Below, piece after piece: positions 24,140 to 33,156 of a stretch of DNA of 64,000 nt. Numbering within the stretch: the first letter of the stretch is position 1; each line of letters starts with the position of its first letter. The stretch is from assembly GCA_022820665.1 (NCBI GenBank), contig JAJEFB010000025.1, positions 1-64,000 of the forward strand, given 5' to 3'. The position numbers were made by a program, and so were the translations under genes. This DNA comes from Anaerolineae bacterium. GTDB taxonomy: Bacteria > Chloroflexota > Anaerolineae > Aggregatilineales > Phototrophicaceae. A model generated the notes under the pieces. That model made no database searches. It was not told the DNA's origin and was given only the letters and a program-made list of their open reading frames with translations.

Positions 24140-26155
24140 ATGGCAGAAAGCAAAGTCCCTATCACTGCAGAAGATCTCAACAGGATTCACTACGTTCAAG
24201 ACCCGCGAATCAGTCCCGACGGGCGCTTCGTCACCTTTGTCAAGGTGACGCCAGATCCGCTGGAACGCGGCTACAAGCGCAATATCTGGCTCTTTCCGCT
24301 AGGTGGTGGCGAAGCCTTTCAACTGACTCGCGGCGACAAAGACAGCGAGCCATCTTGGTCGCCGAATGGCAAGCATCTCGCATTTGTATCGACACGGGGC
24401 GACAAGGCGCAGGTTTATGTGCTGCCAACCAACGGCGTTGGTGGCGAGGCGCGCGCCTTGACCAATTTGAAAAACGGGGCGCATAGCCCGGCTTGGTCGC
24501 CGGACGGGACACAGATCGCATTCCTGGCTCCCGAGAGCGAAGACGAGCGAAACAGCGCGCCTGCGGAAGACAGCGATACCTTGCCGCCCATTGACAAGCT
24601 GGAAAAGAGACAGCGAAAAGAACGAGAGGACGAAGAAGAGCAAATGCGCTGGGACCCGCGCGAGATGTGGCGCATTCCCTATCGACGCGGGACCAGCTTC
24701 GTGGACGAGCGTTACGATCAGATTTACGTGATTGACATTGAAGAAGTCAGCGAGAGCAAAGCCCGCCGCCTCACGGATATCGGCGCCGATCACTCTCAGC
24801 CGCGCTGGTCCGCCGATGGCGCGGCGATTTTTACATCACGAACAACCGACCTCGAAGGAGACGAACCGTGGCGGTCGGAGAACTTGTATCGCATTGATGT
24901 GGATTCTGGTCAAGCGACGCCAATGACCGACGGCGCTCATAGCGCGTACGCGCCTCTACCCTCGCCGGACGGCAAGTGGCTGGCATTTGGACGCCTTCCG
25001 ATTGGCGTCACTGATATTCCCATGCGCCTGCTGGTTATGGCTGCCGACGGCTCCGACATTCGAATCGTCAACGAAGCAATTGATCGCGAGGCGGTCGAAT
25101 GGGCTTGGTCGCAAGAAAACCAGTTGGCTTACACAGTGGAAAGCGAAGGCAGGACCTTGCCCTGGCTCTATGACCCTGCCAGCGATACTTCACGCCAGCT
25201 GCACGACGGCCTATACGATATCGAGCAATTCGACATTGGCGCAGCCGGATTGATGTCCATGACAGTTTCCACGCCACAGAATCCGCAGGAACTCTACATT
25301 CTGCAGGATGGGAACTTCGTCGAAGCGACGCGATTCAACCAGGACTGGCTGAGCGAGGTCATCGTTCAAGACGTCTGCGAACTTCGCTTTCAATCGCCCC
25401 ACGGCGAAGTACAAGGGTGGTACTTGCTTCCGGTCAACTATCAACCCGGGCAGAGCTATCCGCTGGCGCTGAACATTCACGGCGGTCCACATGCCACCTG
25501 GGGATACGCTACCAAAACGATGTGGCACGAATGGCAATTCCACGCTGCGCGCGGATACGCCGTTTTCTACTGCAATCCACATGGCAGCGGCGGATACGGT
25601 GAAGACTTCATGCGCAAGTTGCACGCCGCCTGGGGACCCGTCGCGATGGACGACATCATGGCTGGCGTGGATGCTTTTCTCGAACTCGGCATCGCTGACG
25701 GGGAGAAAATGGCCATCACCGGCGGATCCTACGGCGGTTACATGACAGCCTGGATCATCACACACAGCGACCGCTTCAAGGCGGCGGTCGCCCAGCGCGG
25801 TGTCTACAACATCACCAGCTTCTACGGCACATCGGACGTGCCTTTGCTCATGTCAAATGAATTTGACGCCGAACCCTGGGAGAATCATGAGGTCTTCTGG
25901 GACAATTCTCCGCTGAAGTACGCCGCCAACATAAAGACGCCCCTTTTGCTCATTCACTCGGAAAACGACTTTCGCGTGCCGATAGAACAAGGGGAGCAGC
26001 TTTTCGCCTGGGTCAGGCGGGCGACGGACACGCCAGTCAAAATGCTGCGCTATCCGCGCGAAGGGCACGAGCTATCTCGCAGTGGCGAGCCAAATCACCG
26101 GATCAGTCGTTTGACCGAGATGATCGACTGGTTCGACAGGTATGTGAACCTTTGA
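24140..26155 (+). CDS. S9-family (prolyl oligopeptidase/acylaminoacyl-peptidase) serine peptidase
   Basis: A 671-residue two-domain peptidase that cuts short peptides or removes blocked N-terminal residues. Residues about 15-400 form a TolB-like beta-propeller (repeats like SPDGRFVTFVK, SPNGKHLAFVS, SPDGTQIAFLA, SPDGKWLAFG). The C-terminal alpha/beta-hydrolase has the nucleophile S530 in GGSYGGY, D610 in SENDFRVP and H643 in EGHELS. An insertion of charged residues (about 135-175, KRQRKEREDEEEQ) loops out of the propeller. There is no signal peptide, so it is cytoplasmic. It is probably a single-gene unit. Confidence 0.92.
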   Translation: MAESKVPITAEDLNRIHYVQDPRISPDGRFVTFVKVTPDPLERGYKRNIWLFPLGGGEAFQLTRGDKDSEPSWSPNGKHLAFVSTRGDKAQVYVLPTNGVGGEARALTNLKNGAHSPAWSPDGTQIAFLAPESEDERNSAPAEDSDTLPPIDKLEKRQRKEREDEEEQMRWDPREMWRIPYRRGTSFVDERYDQIYVIDIEEVSESKARRLTDIGADHSQPRWSADGAAIFTSRTTDLEGDEPWRSENLYRIDVDSGQATPMTDGAHSAYAPLPSPDGKWLAFGRLPIGVTDIPMRLLVMAADGSDIRIVNEAIDREAVEWAWSQENQLAYTVESEGRTLPWLYDPASDTSRQLHDGLYDIEQFDIGAAGLMSMTVSTPQNPQELYILQDGNFVEATRFNQDWLSEVIVQDVCELRFQSPHGEVQGWYLLPVNYQPGQSYPLALNIHGGPHATWGYATKTMWHEWQFHAARGYAVFYCNPHGSGGYGEDFMRKLHAAWGPVAMDDIMAGVDAFLELGIADGEKMAITGGSYGGYMTAWIITHSDRFKAAVAQRGVYNITSFYGTSDVPLLMSNEFDAEPWENHEVFWDNSPLKYAANIKTPLLLIHSENDFRVPIEQGEQLFAWVRRATDTPVKMLRYPREGHELSRSGEPNHRISRLTEMIDWFDRYVNL

Positions 26156-26177
26156 TTTGCGTGCCTGAAGAAGGCGC

Positions 26178-26636
26178 TTACGCAGGAAATTGCTGAGAAA
26201 ATATCGCGAAATAAAGACGCACTTTGGCGATGACATCCCGCCGCTCTTTATCCGGCAGCAAACCGAAAACGGCGCGCAATTGATCCATCAGGCCGCGCTG
26301 CACCCCAACAAACCGGCGCGAGCCTTCATCCGTGAGAATAACATCCACCGAACGCCCGTCGGTCGCGCTGCGGCGGCGTCGGACCAAGGGCGGTTCCATG
26401 GCTTCCAGCCTCTTAACCAGGCCGGTCATGGTCGCGTTGGTCAAATGATGATCGCGGGCGATATCGCCGATGCGGCACTCGCCTTGGTTTTCCGACAGCG
26501 TCTTTAGCACGTAGAACTGCGGCGGCGTGAGTTGCTGCGCGTCAAAGTGGCTAGCAAGGCGTTTCTCGCCATCACTGACGATATCGAAGAGCAGCGACCA
26601 AAGCTCAGCTACATCTCGATCGAGATTATCATCCAC
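26178..26636 (-). CDS. MarR-family transcriptional regulator
   Basis: A 152-residue winged helix-turn-helix repressor-type protein. Residues about 35-100 hold the DNA-binding domain (LTPPQFYVLKTLSENQGECRIGDIARDHHLTNATMTGLVKRLE, given here in outline: the HTH is IGDIARDHHLTNATMTGLV), and the wing contains RRSATDGRSVDVILTDEG. The N- and C-terminal helices form the dimer. It lies 14 bases downstream of the dehydrogenase gene on the same strand, so it may be co-transcribed. Target and ligand unknown. Confidence 0.9.
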   Translation of the reverse strand: MDDNLDRDVAELWSLLFDIVSDGEKRLASHFDAQQLTPPQFYVLKTLSENQGECRIGDIARDHHLTNATMTGLVKRLEAMEPPLVRRRRSATDGRSVDVILTDEGSRRFVGVQRGLMDQLRAVFGLLPDKERRDVIAKVRLYFAIFSQQFPA

Positions 26637-26650
26637 GCCACCTGCCCCTC

Positions 26651-27745
26651 CTAGATCGCGCGTTCATTGCCCAAGGCATCCCAAACATCCAACTTGCCGC
26701 GAATCTCGCGGATTACCTCGTCAACAAATTCCGACGTGCTGGCGCGCCCGCCCAAGTCCGTGGTCTTGATCCCGTTGTAGACCGATTCAAGGGTGCTTTC
26801 ATAGATGGCGCGGCTGGCATCGGCGGCTTTCTTGCCGTCGATATAGCGCAGCAGGGCGCCACATGCCAAGATCATAGCCATCGGGTTGGCGATGTTTTTG
26901 CCCTGCAAGCTTGGCGCAGTGCCATGGGGCGCTTCGGTGACGACTGTCTTGACGTTGAAGTCATCGTCAAATGCGAACACGATGGATTCGGCGCCGGCAA
27001 TCGTGCCAAACATCTTCATTATCAGGTCACTCAAGTTATCGCCGTCGCGATTCAAAGCCGGGATAATCAATGCCTCGCCGCTCGTTTCCAGCAGCAGCGC
27101 ATAGGTAGCGTCAATCAACTGTGGATGATACCGCACGCCCCTGTAGATTTGCGCGGCTCGATCCAACTCTTCTTTGAATAGACCTTCGTATATAGGGCTA
27201 ACGGTATATTTGGGACCGCCGAATACGGTGGCGCCAATACGCTGGGCATACTTGAACGTGAATTCCGCCACCGCCCGGCAGGTGCGACGCGTGATGTAGC
27301 GCTTATTGTAAGCGATTTCGTCAAGCCCCTCGCCTTCGCGCCATTCCTCGGCAGCATAGGCGCCTTCTACAGCCATGCGCGCCACCGCGATCGGCGCGTG
27401 GACGCCGGCCAAGGGCCGCACCGACGGGATGCGCCTGCCCGTTCGCAAGATTACGCTGCCGTGGATCAGATCGCGCAGCAGCGCGTTTGGGCTGCCGACA
27501 TCGTCGGGATCGCCCGGCGTAATGGTCGCCGCTTTAATGCCTAATCCGGTCTCCAATATCCGAGCCGCCGCCTCGCGAACGACGTCGTTTTTGGTCCGCC
27601 GCCGGTTTTCCAGCGACAGGTCAAAGGTTTCAAAGGCTAGATTCGATATGCCGATGACATCCGGAGCTAGAACCCGAATCGCTTCGTCTAACAGTTCCTG
27701 ACCGGTTTCGTCACCCTCCAGCACGCAAATTCGATGTTGTTCCAT
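26651..27745 (-). CDS. Isocitrate/isopropylmalate dehydrogenase-family protein
   Basis: A 364-residue NAD(P)-dependent beta-decarboxylating dehydrogenase. It has an N-terminal strand ICVLEGDETGQELLDEAIRV, the substrate Arg region ITRRTCRAVAEFTFKYA near 148-164, the metal-binding Asp segment IIPALNRDGDNLSDLIMKMFG near 228-248, and EAPHGTAPSLQGKNIANPMA near 274-293, the family signature. The wording of the substrate loops is closer to NAD-type isocitrate dehydrogenase than to LeuB, but homoisocitrate or tartrate enzymes cannot be excluded. It is upstream of a MarR regulator on the same strand. Confidence 0.85.
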   Translation of the reverse strand: MEQHRICVLEGDETGQELLDEAIRVLAPDVIGISNLAFETFDLSLENRRRTKNDVVREAAARILETGLGIKAATITPGDPDDVGSPNALLRDLIHGSVILRTGRRIPSVRPLAGVHAPIAVARMAVEGAYAAEEWREGEGLDEIAYNKRYITRRTCRAVAEFTFKYAQRIGATVFGGPKYTVSPIYEGLFKEELDRAAQIYRGVRYHPQLIDATYALLLETSGEALIIPALNRDGDNLSDLIMKMFGTIAGAESIVFAFDDDFNVKTVVTEAPHGTAPSLQGKNIANPMAMILACGALLRYIDGKKAADASRAIYESTLESVYNGIKTTDLGGRASTSEFVDEVIREIRGKLDVWDALGNERAI

Positions 27746-27910
27746 TCAACTCATCCTCAAGTCGTGAAAGCGAGCGCTACACGTTTATTGTATGCCAGGA
27801 ACGCCGCTGTGAAAATCGCGGATCGCTACGCTAGCCCAAACCAGCTCGGCCAGCTTACTCCGGATTGTCAAATGAGCGTCGATAGATACAGCCGCGGCCA
27901 GCGCTAGCGG
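27746..27910. other. Intergenic DNA before the MITE
   Basis: These 165 bases, with the MITE at 27921-28209, make up most of the 558-base gap between the dehydrogenase and an exported-protein gene. No gene, promoter or repeat was recognised here. Confidence 0.4.
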
Positions 27911-27920
27911 TTGCCAGCGC

Positions 27921-28209
27921 CAGGGCAATCGCTTCAAATTGTTTTTTTCACCACAAAGACACGAAGAACACTGAGTTCAAGCTTTTTACCGGGCAAAGCT
28001 CCGCTAATTCTGATCCAAAAAATTACCTGCGCAACATTTGACCTGGCGCCAAATCTGATTTGCAATAACAAATAAGTCTGTATTATCAATAAAAAGCTTT
28101 TTCTCTGTGCTCTCTGTGTCGACGGGCTGTGTCTACGCGCCCCTCTATGGTTAATTTTCAGTTTGATTATATGTCCTTATAGTAATGCCATTTTGAAGCG
28201 ATTGCCCTG
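27921..28209. mobile_element. 289-bp MITE with inverted ends and a 10-bp target duplication
   Basis: The left end CAGGGCAATCGCTTCAAA (27921-27938) is matched by its exact inverse at 28192-28209; two of the next three bases also pair. The element is flanked on both sides by TTGCCAGCGC (27911-27920 and 28210-28219), a perfect 10-base direct repeat. There is no transposase, so it is non-autonomous. The interior is AT-rich and carries sequence akin to the CTCTGTG repeats at 205-308 and 37318-37430 in both orientations. Related ends occur at 7171-7188 and 7851-7870. The intact duplication implies a fairly recent insertion. Confidence 0.88.
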
Positions 28210-28303
28210 TTGCCAGCGCAAAATAGGGCTGAGGAAATCCTGATTTTGCTGTAAAATAGTGGAAACTGACTGTTCTGCAGGATTCAGACAGGAAAAACAT
28301 CTC

Positions 28304-29335
28304 ATGCGTAGATACAGCATTATCACGAGCGTTCTGCTGTTGTTCGCCTTGCTTTTGACATCGCAAGCGCAGGACGAAAACAACTATTCGTCAACGATAA
28401 ATTGGTTTTACAGCGCTTGTGAAGACCGCATGGTGGTTGACCTTCATGGCAAAATGCAAGCCGGATATGATGTTTATTACCAGGCTTTTGACCTCTTAGG
28501 CGGCAACGGAACCGCGATAACGGCTTTACGGCGCGTCGCCGTCAACGGCGAATACGCCACCAGCCAGGTCGTAAACTGGCTGGGCAGATCGACGCGCGCG
28601 CTCGATACGCCGATCAGTGTCGTATTCCGTATCGGCCGCGAAAACGATCCGGATGATACCATTTTTCAGGAAGCTTCCGACGACTATCTAGGCGAGTGCG
28701 AAGAACCGGGCAGCACTCTTGAAGAAGAGCGGACACTGGGCACGGGCGATATTATAGGATCCTCTGGCGTCTTCACGCCGGAAGGCGGTCTGCTCAACCC
28801 AATCTACTACAAGGAGCCGGAACCGCTCGTGCAGATAGGCGCGCGACCCAGCGAAAATGAGATACCCGGTCGTACCGCCGACCCCGGATTGATTTTCGCG
28901 GAATGCGCCGATGTGGATGGCGCAGACCCCGGTGTCTTGTACGATACAGACGAGATAAGACTGTTTTGGTCCTGGTTCGCCAAGACAGAAGCCCTTGTCC
29001 AGGATCACTTAAACAACGCGCAATACAGTGTCAAACTGCGTGGTCTATCCATTCCGGATATCCGGGTGAGCGAAATCAAGCAGATCCCGGGCAGCCTCAA
29101 TTGGTGGGTCTTTTATACCGTCAACCTGGGCGACAAATGGGAACCCGGCAGGTATGGCATCGACTTTTCCCTGAGATGGGCGAATCCCATCAGCGACGGT
29201 TACGAAGAATTTGGACCCGGCACCGCGAATGAACTGCTGGATAGTGGCTGTCTCTTCGAAATTGAGCGAAATCCATGGGACATCCCGGTGATCCACGAGA
29301 ATCCCACCTTGCCCTTGAGCACCTACAACGACTAG
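28304..29335 (+). CDS. Exported protein of unknown function
   Basis: A 343-residue protein with a signal peptide (MRRYSIITSVLLLFALLLTSQAQ) in which cleavage after about residue 20-23 is likely. The mature part has no recognised domain. It is rich in Trp, Tyr and acidic residues, with several Cys that may form disulfides outside the cell (YSACEDRM, LGECEEPG, FAECADVDG, LDSGCLFEI). The ATG at 28304 is preferred because it gives a clean signal peptide and has CAGGAAA upstream; a longer frame from 28259 would not. Its promoter region abuts the right end of the MITE. Confidence 0.75.
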   Translation: MRRYSIITSVLLLFALLLTSQAQDENNYSSTINWFYSACEDRMVVDLHGKMQAGYDVYYQAFDLLGGNGTAITALRRVAVNGEYATSQVVNWLGRSTRALDTPISVVFRIGRENDPDDTIFQEASDDYLGECEEPGSTLEEERTLGTGDIIGSSGVFTPEGGLLNPIYYKEPEPLVQIGARPSENEIPGRTADPGLIFAECADVDGADPGVLYDTDEIRLFWSWFAKTEALVQDHLNNAQYSVKLRGLSIPDIRVSEIKQIPGSLNWWVFYTVNLGDKWEPGRYGIDFSLRWANPISDGYEEFGPGTANELLDSGCLFEIERNPWDIPVIHENPTLPLSTYND

Positions 29336-29395
29336 CCGCCCAGCGACGCTAACTGGTTTCGGTTTCAACGAGAGCTGCCGCAGAGCAGTCGCGCA

Positions 29396-30109
29396 GTGTC
29401 GACACTAGCCGAATACGCAGGCGCCTGCCTCAATCTTGAGTTGTCAGCTCGTCAGCTCGCGCAATTTGAAGAACTTGGCAGCATGTTGCTGTACTGGAAC
29501 CAGCGCATGAATCTGACGTCCATCACAGCGCCTAAGGATATTGTCGTCAAACACTTTCTCGATTCTTTGACCTTGACGACTGTCGTATCCCAGTTTGACG
29601 GGTTGCGCTTGATCGACGTGGGCACAGGCGCCGGTTTCCCTGGCTTGGCGCTGGCGATTGCCTTCCCCGCCCTGGAAGTCACCCTGCTTGATTCCACTGC
29701 AAAGAAACTGCGCTTCATTGAATCTGTCGGTAGGGAATTGCAACTCAAAAACGTCCGAACGATGCACGCCCGCGCCGAAGACGCCGGCAGAGACAAAGGT
29801 CATCGCGCGTCCTACGACATCGCAGTAGCGCGCGCTGTCGCGCGGCTTCCGGCGCTCATGGAGTATCTGCTGCCGCTGGCGAAGCCCGAAGGCCAGGTAA
29901 TCGCTATGCAAGGCATGACAGCCTACGACGATGCCAACAGCGCCGCCAAAGCGATCGAGGCGCTGGGCGGGGAGCTTTTTGCCATTGAGGAGGTGCTGCT
30001 GCCCACGCTGGACAATCCGCGATATTTGATTGTCATCGACAAGATCAAGAAAACGCCTCGACAGTATCCCCGTCAGCCGGGTACGCCAACTCGCGATCCA
30101 ATTCAATGA
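29396..30109 (+). CDS. rsmG: 16S rRNA (guanine-527-N7)-methyltransferase
   Basis: RsmG (GidB) methylates N7 of G527 in 16S rRNA using S-adenosylmethionine. The 237-residue protein has the conserved N-terminal helix with LYWNQRMNLTSI, VKHFLDSL, the SAM motif LIDVGTGAGFPGLALAI (72-88), LLDSTAKKLRFIE, and VARAVARLPALMEYLLPLAKPEG. The start is a GTG at 29396. The gene overlaps the convergent Nudix gene by 7 bases. It stands alone here, away from the common mnmG/parAB neighbourhood. Confidence 0.95.
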   Translation: MSTLAEYAGACLNLELSARQLAQFEELGSMLLYWNQRMNLTSITAPKDIVVKHFLDSLTLTTVVSQFDGLRLIDVGTGAGFPGLALAIAFPALEVTLLDSTAKKLRFIESVGRELQLKNVRTMHARAEDAGRDKGHRASYDIAVARAVARLPALMEYLLPLAKPEGQVIAMQGMTAYDDANSAAKAIEALGGELFAIEEVLLPTLDNPRYLIVIDKIKKTPRQYPRQPGTPTRDPIQ

Positions 30110-30564
30110 GGAGCGTGGCTCTCGACAAGTTGATAGGGATCCACCCGATAGGCGCGGTAGATTACGTCCGTCGCGCCCGCCATCACGTCCATGACACTCT
30201 GCAAGATTGCAGGATGCGATATCATCTCTAGCGCTCGCTCGGGAGATACCCACACTACCTCTGGCGTTTCGTCACTCGGCCGCAATTGGCCGGTAAGGTA
30301 GCGCGCCTCGAAGCAAAAGATGACAATTGAGCTGGTCAGATTGCTGCGCAGCGCCGCAAGCCGGCTGATCTCGACTTGGACGCCACTTTCTTCGAGCACT
30401 TCTCGCTTAAGCCCGTCAATCAACGACTCGCCTATTTCGATCTGGCCGCCGGGGATTTCCCAGCCGCGTCTGTGTGTGCGTACGAGCAGAATCTGTCCTT
30501 TATCGTTTCTTACCAGCGCGCTGGCAGCAACAATATGTCTAGGCGTTTCGACAGCCGCGTTCAT
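30103..30564 (-). CDS. Nudix hydrolase
   Basis: A 153-residue Nudix enzyme that cleaves nucleoside diphosphates linked to another moiety. The Nudix box is complete: G40-x5-E46-x7-REVLEESG (54-61), with the metal-binding Glu pair E58-E59. ASALVRNDKGQILLVR before it is the typical first strand. The specific substrate cannot be told; a MutT-type or ADP-sugar hydrolase is possible. It shares one base with the upstream YciI-like gene, so the two are translated together. Confidence 0.92.
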   Translation of the reverse strand: MNAAVETPRHIVAASALVRNDKGQILLVRTHRRGWEIPGGQIEIGESLIDGLKREVLEESGVQVEISRLAALRSNLTSSIVIFCFEARYLTGQLRPSDETPEVVWVSPERALEMISHPAILQSVMDVMAGATDVIYRAYRVDPYQLVESHAPH

Positions 30565-30881
30565 TAGTCACTCGTGTTTCCGGGCGCGTGCAAGGCGATG
30601 CGATAGGGATACCATTCGGCGCGGAAGAGTCGTTTCGCGACGCCTGGATCCGCTTCCGTAAGCTCTTGCATGTGCGCGTCATCGCGCGCATTGAAAATCG
30701 CGATGCCAAAAGAAGAATAGTCGCTGTTGAGCGTGCGTCCCGCCAAGATCAGCGTGCCCTGCTCCATCTGGTCCTTCAGGTACTCGAAATGCTCGTTGGT
30801 AATCTGCGTTTCTTCTTCGCTGGGACCTTCAGAGAGCATCGCCGGTCGCACCGGCTGTATCTTGTACAAATATGTCGGCAT
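30564..30881 (-). CDS. YciI-like protein
   Basis: A 105-residue protein of the YCII fold (dimeric ferredoxin-like). Visible are FEYLKDQMEQGTLILAGRTL, the family's His/Asp-containing helix and turn, then SSFGIAIFNARDDAHMQELTEADPGV, then FRAEWYPYRIAL. Function of the family is poorly known; some members are small dehalogenase- or lactonase-like enzymes. It is the first gene of a two-gene unit with the Nudix hydrolase. Confidence 0.8.
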   Translation of the reverse strand: MPTYLYKIQPVRPAMLSEGPSEEETQITNEHFEYLKDQMEQGTLILAGRTLNSDYSSFGIAIFNARDDAHMQELTEADPGVAKRLFRAEWYPYRIALHAPGNTSD

Positions 30882-31116
30882 TGCTTCTTTCTTTCGTCAT
30901 CTGCTTACTGCAGCCGCTCGGCGGCAGCGAAAAGGTCTGTCGCGCTCACACAAAATAATAAGCCTTCTCGTCGCATGAGCGACGCGGTTTATTAAAAAAG
31001 AGAGCATAGCCGATTTCCGCATGCGGTGGGAGTCCTATTCACGGCGCTTCGTCATGCCGCGGACGGACTTATGAAATCAGTTATAATACTGCTGTCTACC
31101 AGTTGACGAGGACGCC

Positions 31117-31449
31117 ATGGCGGAAACCAGCAACAAGAAGAAACAGTTGCGCTTGGAATTGCCCAAAGATGCCAGCGCGACCTATGCCAACACGGTCATG
31201 ATTACCCATACGGCCAACGAAGTCATCTTCGATTTCATCCAAGTAATGCCCAACGACATTCGCGCTCGCGTGCAAAAGCGCATCGTGATGACCCCGACCC
31301 ATGCCAAACTGCTGCTGCAGGCGCTACAGGAAAACTTGCAGAAATACGAAAGAAAACACGGCGAGATAGTCGCGCCGCAGCGGCAGTCGCTTGCCGACCA
31401 GCTATTTGGAGCGGTAAAACCGGAACAGGAAGACGACGACGATGAATAA
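31117..31449 (+). CDS. DUF3467 protein
   Basis: A 110-residue protein of the DUF3467 family, known from bacteria and archaea but with no established function. The core is ATYANTVMITHTANEVIFDF, then RVQKRIVMTPTHAKLLLQALQENLQKYE. N terminus is Lys-rich, C terminus is strongly acidic (EQEDDDDE). A TATAAT-like -10 lies at 31082-31087. The final eight bases overlap the start of the translin-like gene, showing translational coupling and a likely common task. Confidence 0.85.
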   Translation: MAETSNKKKQLRLELPKDASATYANTVMITHTANEVIFDFIQVMPNDIRARVQKRIVMTPTHAKLLLQALQENLQKYERKHGEIVAPQRQSLADQLFGAVKPEQEDDDDE

Positions 31450-32107
31450 CCTGAGCCAGGTCTGTGAATTCATTCGCGAAGACATGGAAAGGCGCAATGC
31501 CGCTCGCGATCGAGCGATTGTTCTCTCGCGCCAATTGATCCGCCACTGTTCCGAGTCGATTCGCGCCATCCATCGACAGGACTGGCCTCTTGTCGACAAG
31601 AAACTGGACGAGGTACGGACTGGCGCTGTGGAATTGAAGGTTGTCGTCGGGGAGTTTCCCGATCTCTACCACACGGGATACACGCAAGACGCGCTGAAGG
31701 AAGTCGCCGAAGCGTTCATCACAAGCGCCATCATCCGCGGTCACGATTTGCCCACGGTCGTCGAATTGGAGATCGAGTGCTCAACTTATCTCAAAGGTCT
31801 CGGAGAAGCTGCCACCGAGCTGCGCCGCTTCATCCTGGACATCATGCGCCGCGAAGATGCGCACAGCGCTCAAGCCGAGGCTTTGCTGAGCGCGATGGAC
31901 GACATTTACGATCAACTGGTGACCTTCGATTTTCCCGATGCCCTCACGCACGGCTTGCGTCGTCAAACCGACGTTGTCCGCGGCGTTCTGGAGCGCACGC
32001 GCGGGGACCTCACGCAGAGCTTGCGCCAGCAGAAGCTGCAAAACGCCCTGAAAGAACTGGAAGCCAAGGTAAAGGACGAAAGTACGGGCGACGCCCACAA
32101 CAGATGA
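31442..32107 (+). CDS. Translin-family protein
   Basis: A 221-residue all-helical protein of the translin/TRAX superfamily, single-strand nucleic-acid binding proteins that in eukaryotes form the C3PO nuclease. Visible are the N-terminal helices (ARDRAIVLSRQLIRHCSESIRAIH), the central helix GEAATELRRFILD near 121-133, and the family end FPDALTHGLRRQTDVVRG then VLERTRGDLT (164-191), equivalent to the R-x-x-D-V-x-R-G motif. Archaeal and some bacterial homologues exist. It starts inside the 3' end of the DUF3467 gene. RNA-binding or nuclease function is inference. Confidence 0.8.
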   Translation: MNNLSQVCEFIREDMERRNAARDRAIVLSRQLIRHCSESIRAIHRQDWPLVDKKLDEVRTGAVELKVVVGEFPDLYHTGYTQDALKEVAEAFITSAIIRGHDLPTVVELEIECSTYLKGLGEAATELRRFILDIMRREDAHSAQAEALLSAMDDIYDQLVTFDFPDALTHGLRRQTDVVRGVLERTRGDLTQSLRQQKLQNALKELEAKVKDESTGDAHNR

Positions 32108-32132
32108 TTGACCGGCGCCCTGCAGGCAACTG

Positions 32133-33017
32133 TCAAGTAATGAGCTTCCATTCAATTAAGGCGCCCGCGACCCAGGTTGGTTTGGGCGCGTCATACAACT
32201 CCGCGGAGTCGGTGAAGCTGATATCCAAAACCTCTCCCCGCATCGGTCCGCGCAAATAACGATATACCTGGCCCGTATCGCGCGCGTCGCTTTTGGCTTC
32301 CACACAATGTCGGTTATATGAATGGTAGTCGCCGGCTTCCAGGATGCCTATGCCCGACTCGATTACCGATTTGGCATAGGCCAAACCCGCCGCGTCGTGA
32401 TCGTATGCGCTGCCCGGGTCGTCACCGTAGCCGATTCCGTGGTGGAAGGGGTCCGCCGTGGATACGACCGCCGCATCTTCCAGGAGTCGCGCCAATTCGT
32501 CGATACCGGGCAAATCTTGTGGACGTCCGCCAGCGAGGTAAGGATACCGTTCATAAACCCTCGGCGCTTTTTTCTCGGATATGCCCCGCCGTTCGAGCTC
32601 GGCCCGCCAAAAATGTCGCCAGCTGATCAGAGCGTGGTCGCCGGTCCATTCGAGCCGCCCTGCTATGCCGGGTCCCTGTATGCCCCAGTATTTTGAATGG
32701 GCTGGATCTGCGCCCATGGCCACCGCGACGCGCGCGTCTTCCATCGCTTGGTTGAAGGCATGCAGCACGCTTAGGACTACCACCTTTTCCGCGCCGCAGT
32801 CCAAGGCAGCGTGTACACAAGCCGCGATCTGATATCCGCAGTCCTGCACGCTCGCGTGTGGGAATACCAAGACGCCTCCTGCGCCAAGCGTTTCAGACAG
32901 TTGCCACTGTCTGCCCCGCTCCAAATGCTCTACCGTGCCGGACTCTCCCAGTTTTTCATGTTCTTTGGCATACAATTCCTGCACCTGCTTTTGCAAGGCG
33001 TCTCGATCCAGTTCCAT
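32133..33017 (-). CDS. Memo-family (AmmeMemoRadiSam system protein B-like) protein
   Basis: A 294-residue protein whose middle fits the Memo fold, related to class III extradiol dioxygenases: VLVFPHASVQDCGYQIAA near residues 49-66 (family: PHAGY..SG), EKVVVLSVLHAFN near 77-89 (family: xGPsH), and TADPFHHGIGYG near 191-202, with a conserved-type Cys in YNRHCVEAKSD. Metal-ligand His residues appear kept. The N-terminal 45 residues are a charged helix. Proteins AmmeA and the radical SAM partner are not in the window. Function in bacteria is unclear, and the assignment is by motif pattern. Confidence 0.6.
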   Translation of the reverse strand: MELDRDALQKQVQELYAKEHEKLGESGTVEHLERGRQWQLSETLGAGGVLVFPHASVQDCGYQIAACVHAALDCGAEKVVVLSVLHAFNQAMEDARVAVAMGADPAHSKYWGIQGPGIAGRLEWTGDHALISWRHFWRAELERRGISEKKAPRVYERYPYLAGGRPQDLPGIDELARLLEDAAVVSTADPFHHGIGYGDDPGSAYDHDAAGLAYAKSVIESGIGILEAGDYHSYNRHCVEAKSDARDTGQVYRYLRGPMRGEVLDISFTDSAELYDAPKPTWVAGALIEWKLIT

Positions 33018-33096
33018 GCTGTTGTCCCTTAGATGTCAGGTTTCCGATCAATTTGTAGCGCAGCGAATGTAATTCGTCAAACGCTCGCTTTCAGCC

Positions 33097-33124
33097 TTGA
33101 CCAGCGATTTCCTATCCATATAAT
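33097..33124 (+). promoter_or_regulatory. Promoter of the rplJ-rplL operon
   Basis: TTGACC (33097-33102), a 16-base spacer and TATAAT (33119-33124) form a strong sigma-70-type promoter. Transcription would start near 33131, giving a ~208-base leader containing the L10-binding structure and a terminator hairpin. Confidence 0.65.
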
Positions 33125-33156
33125 GCTAAATTGCTTCACAATCATATAGCGACGTT

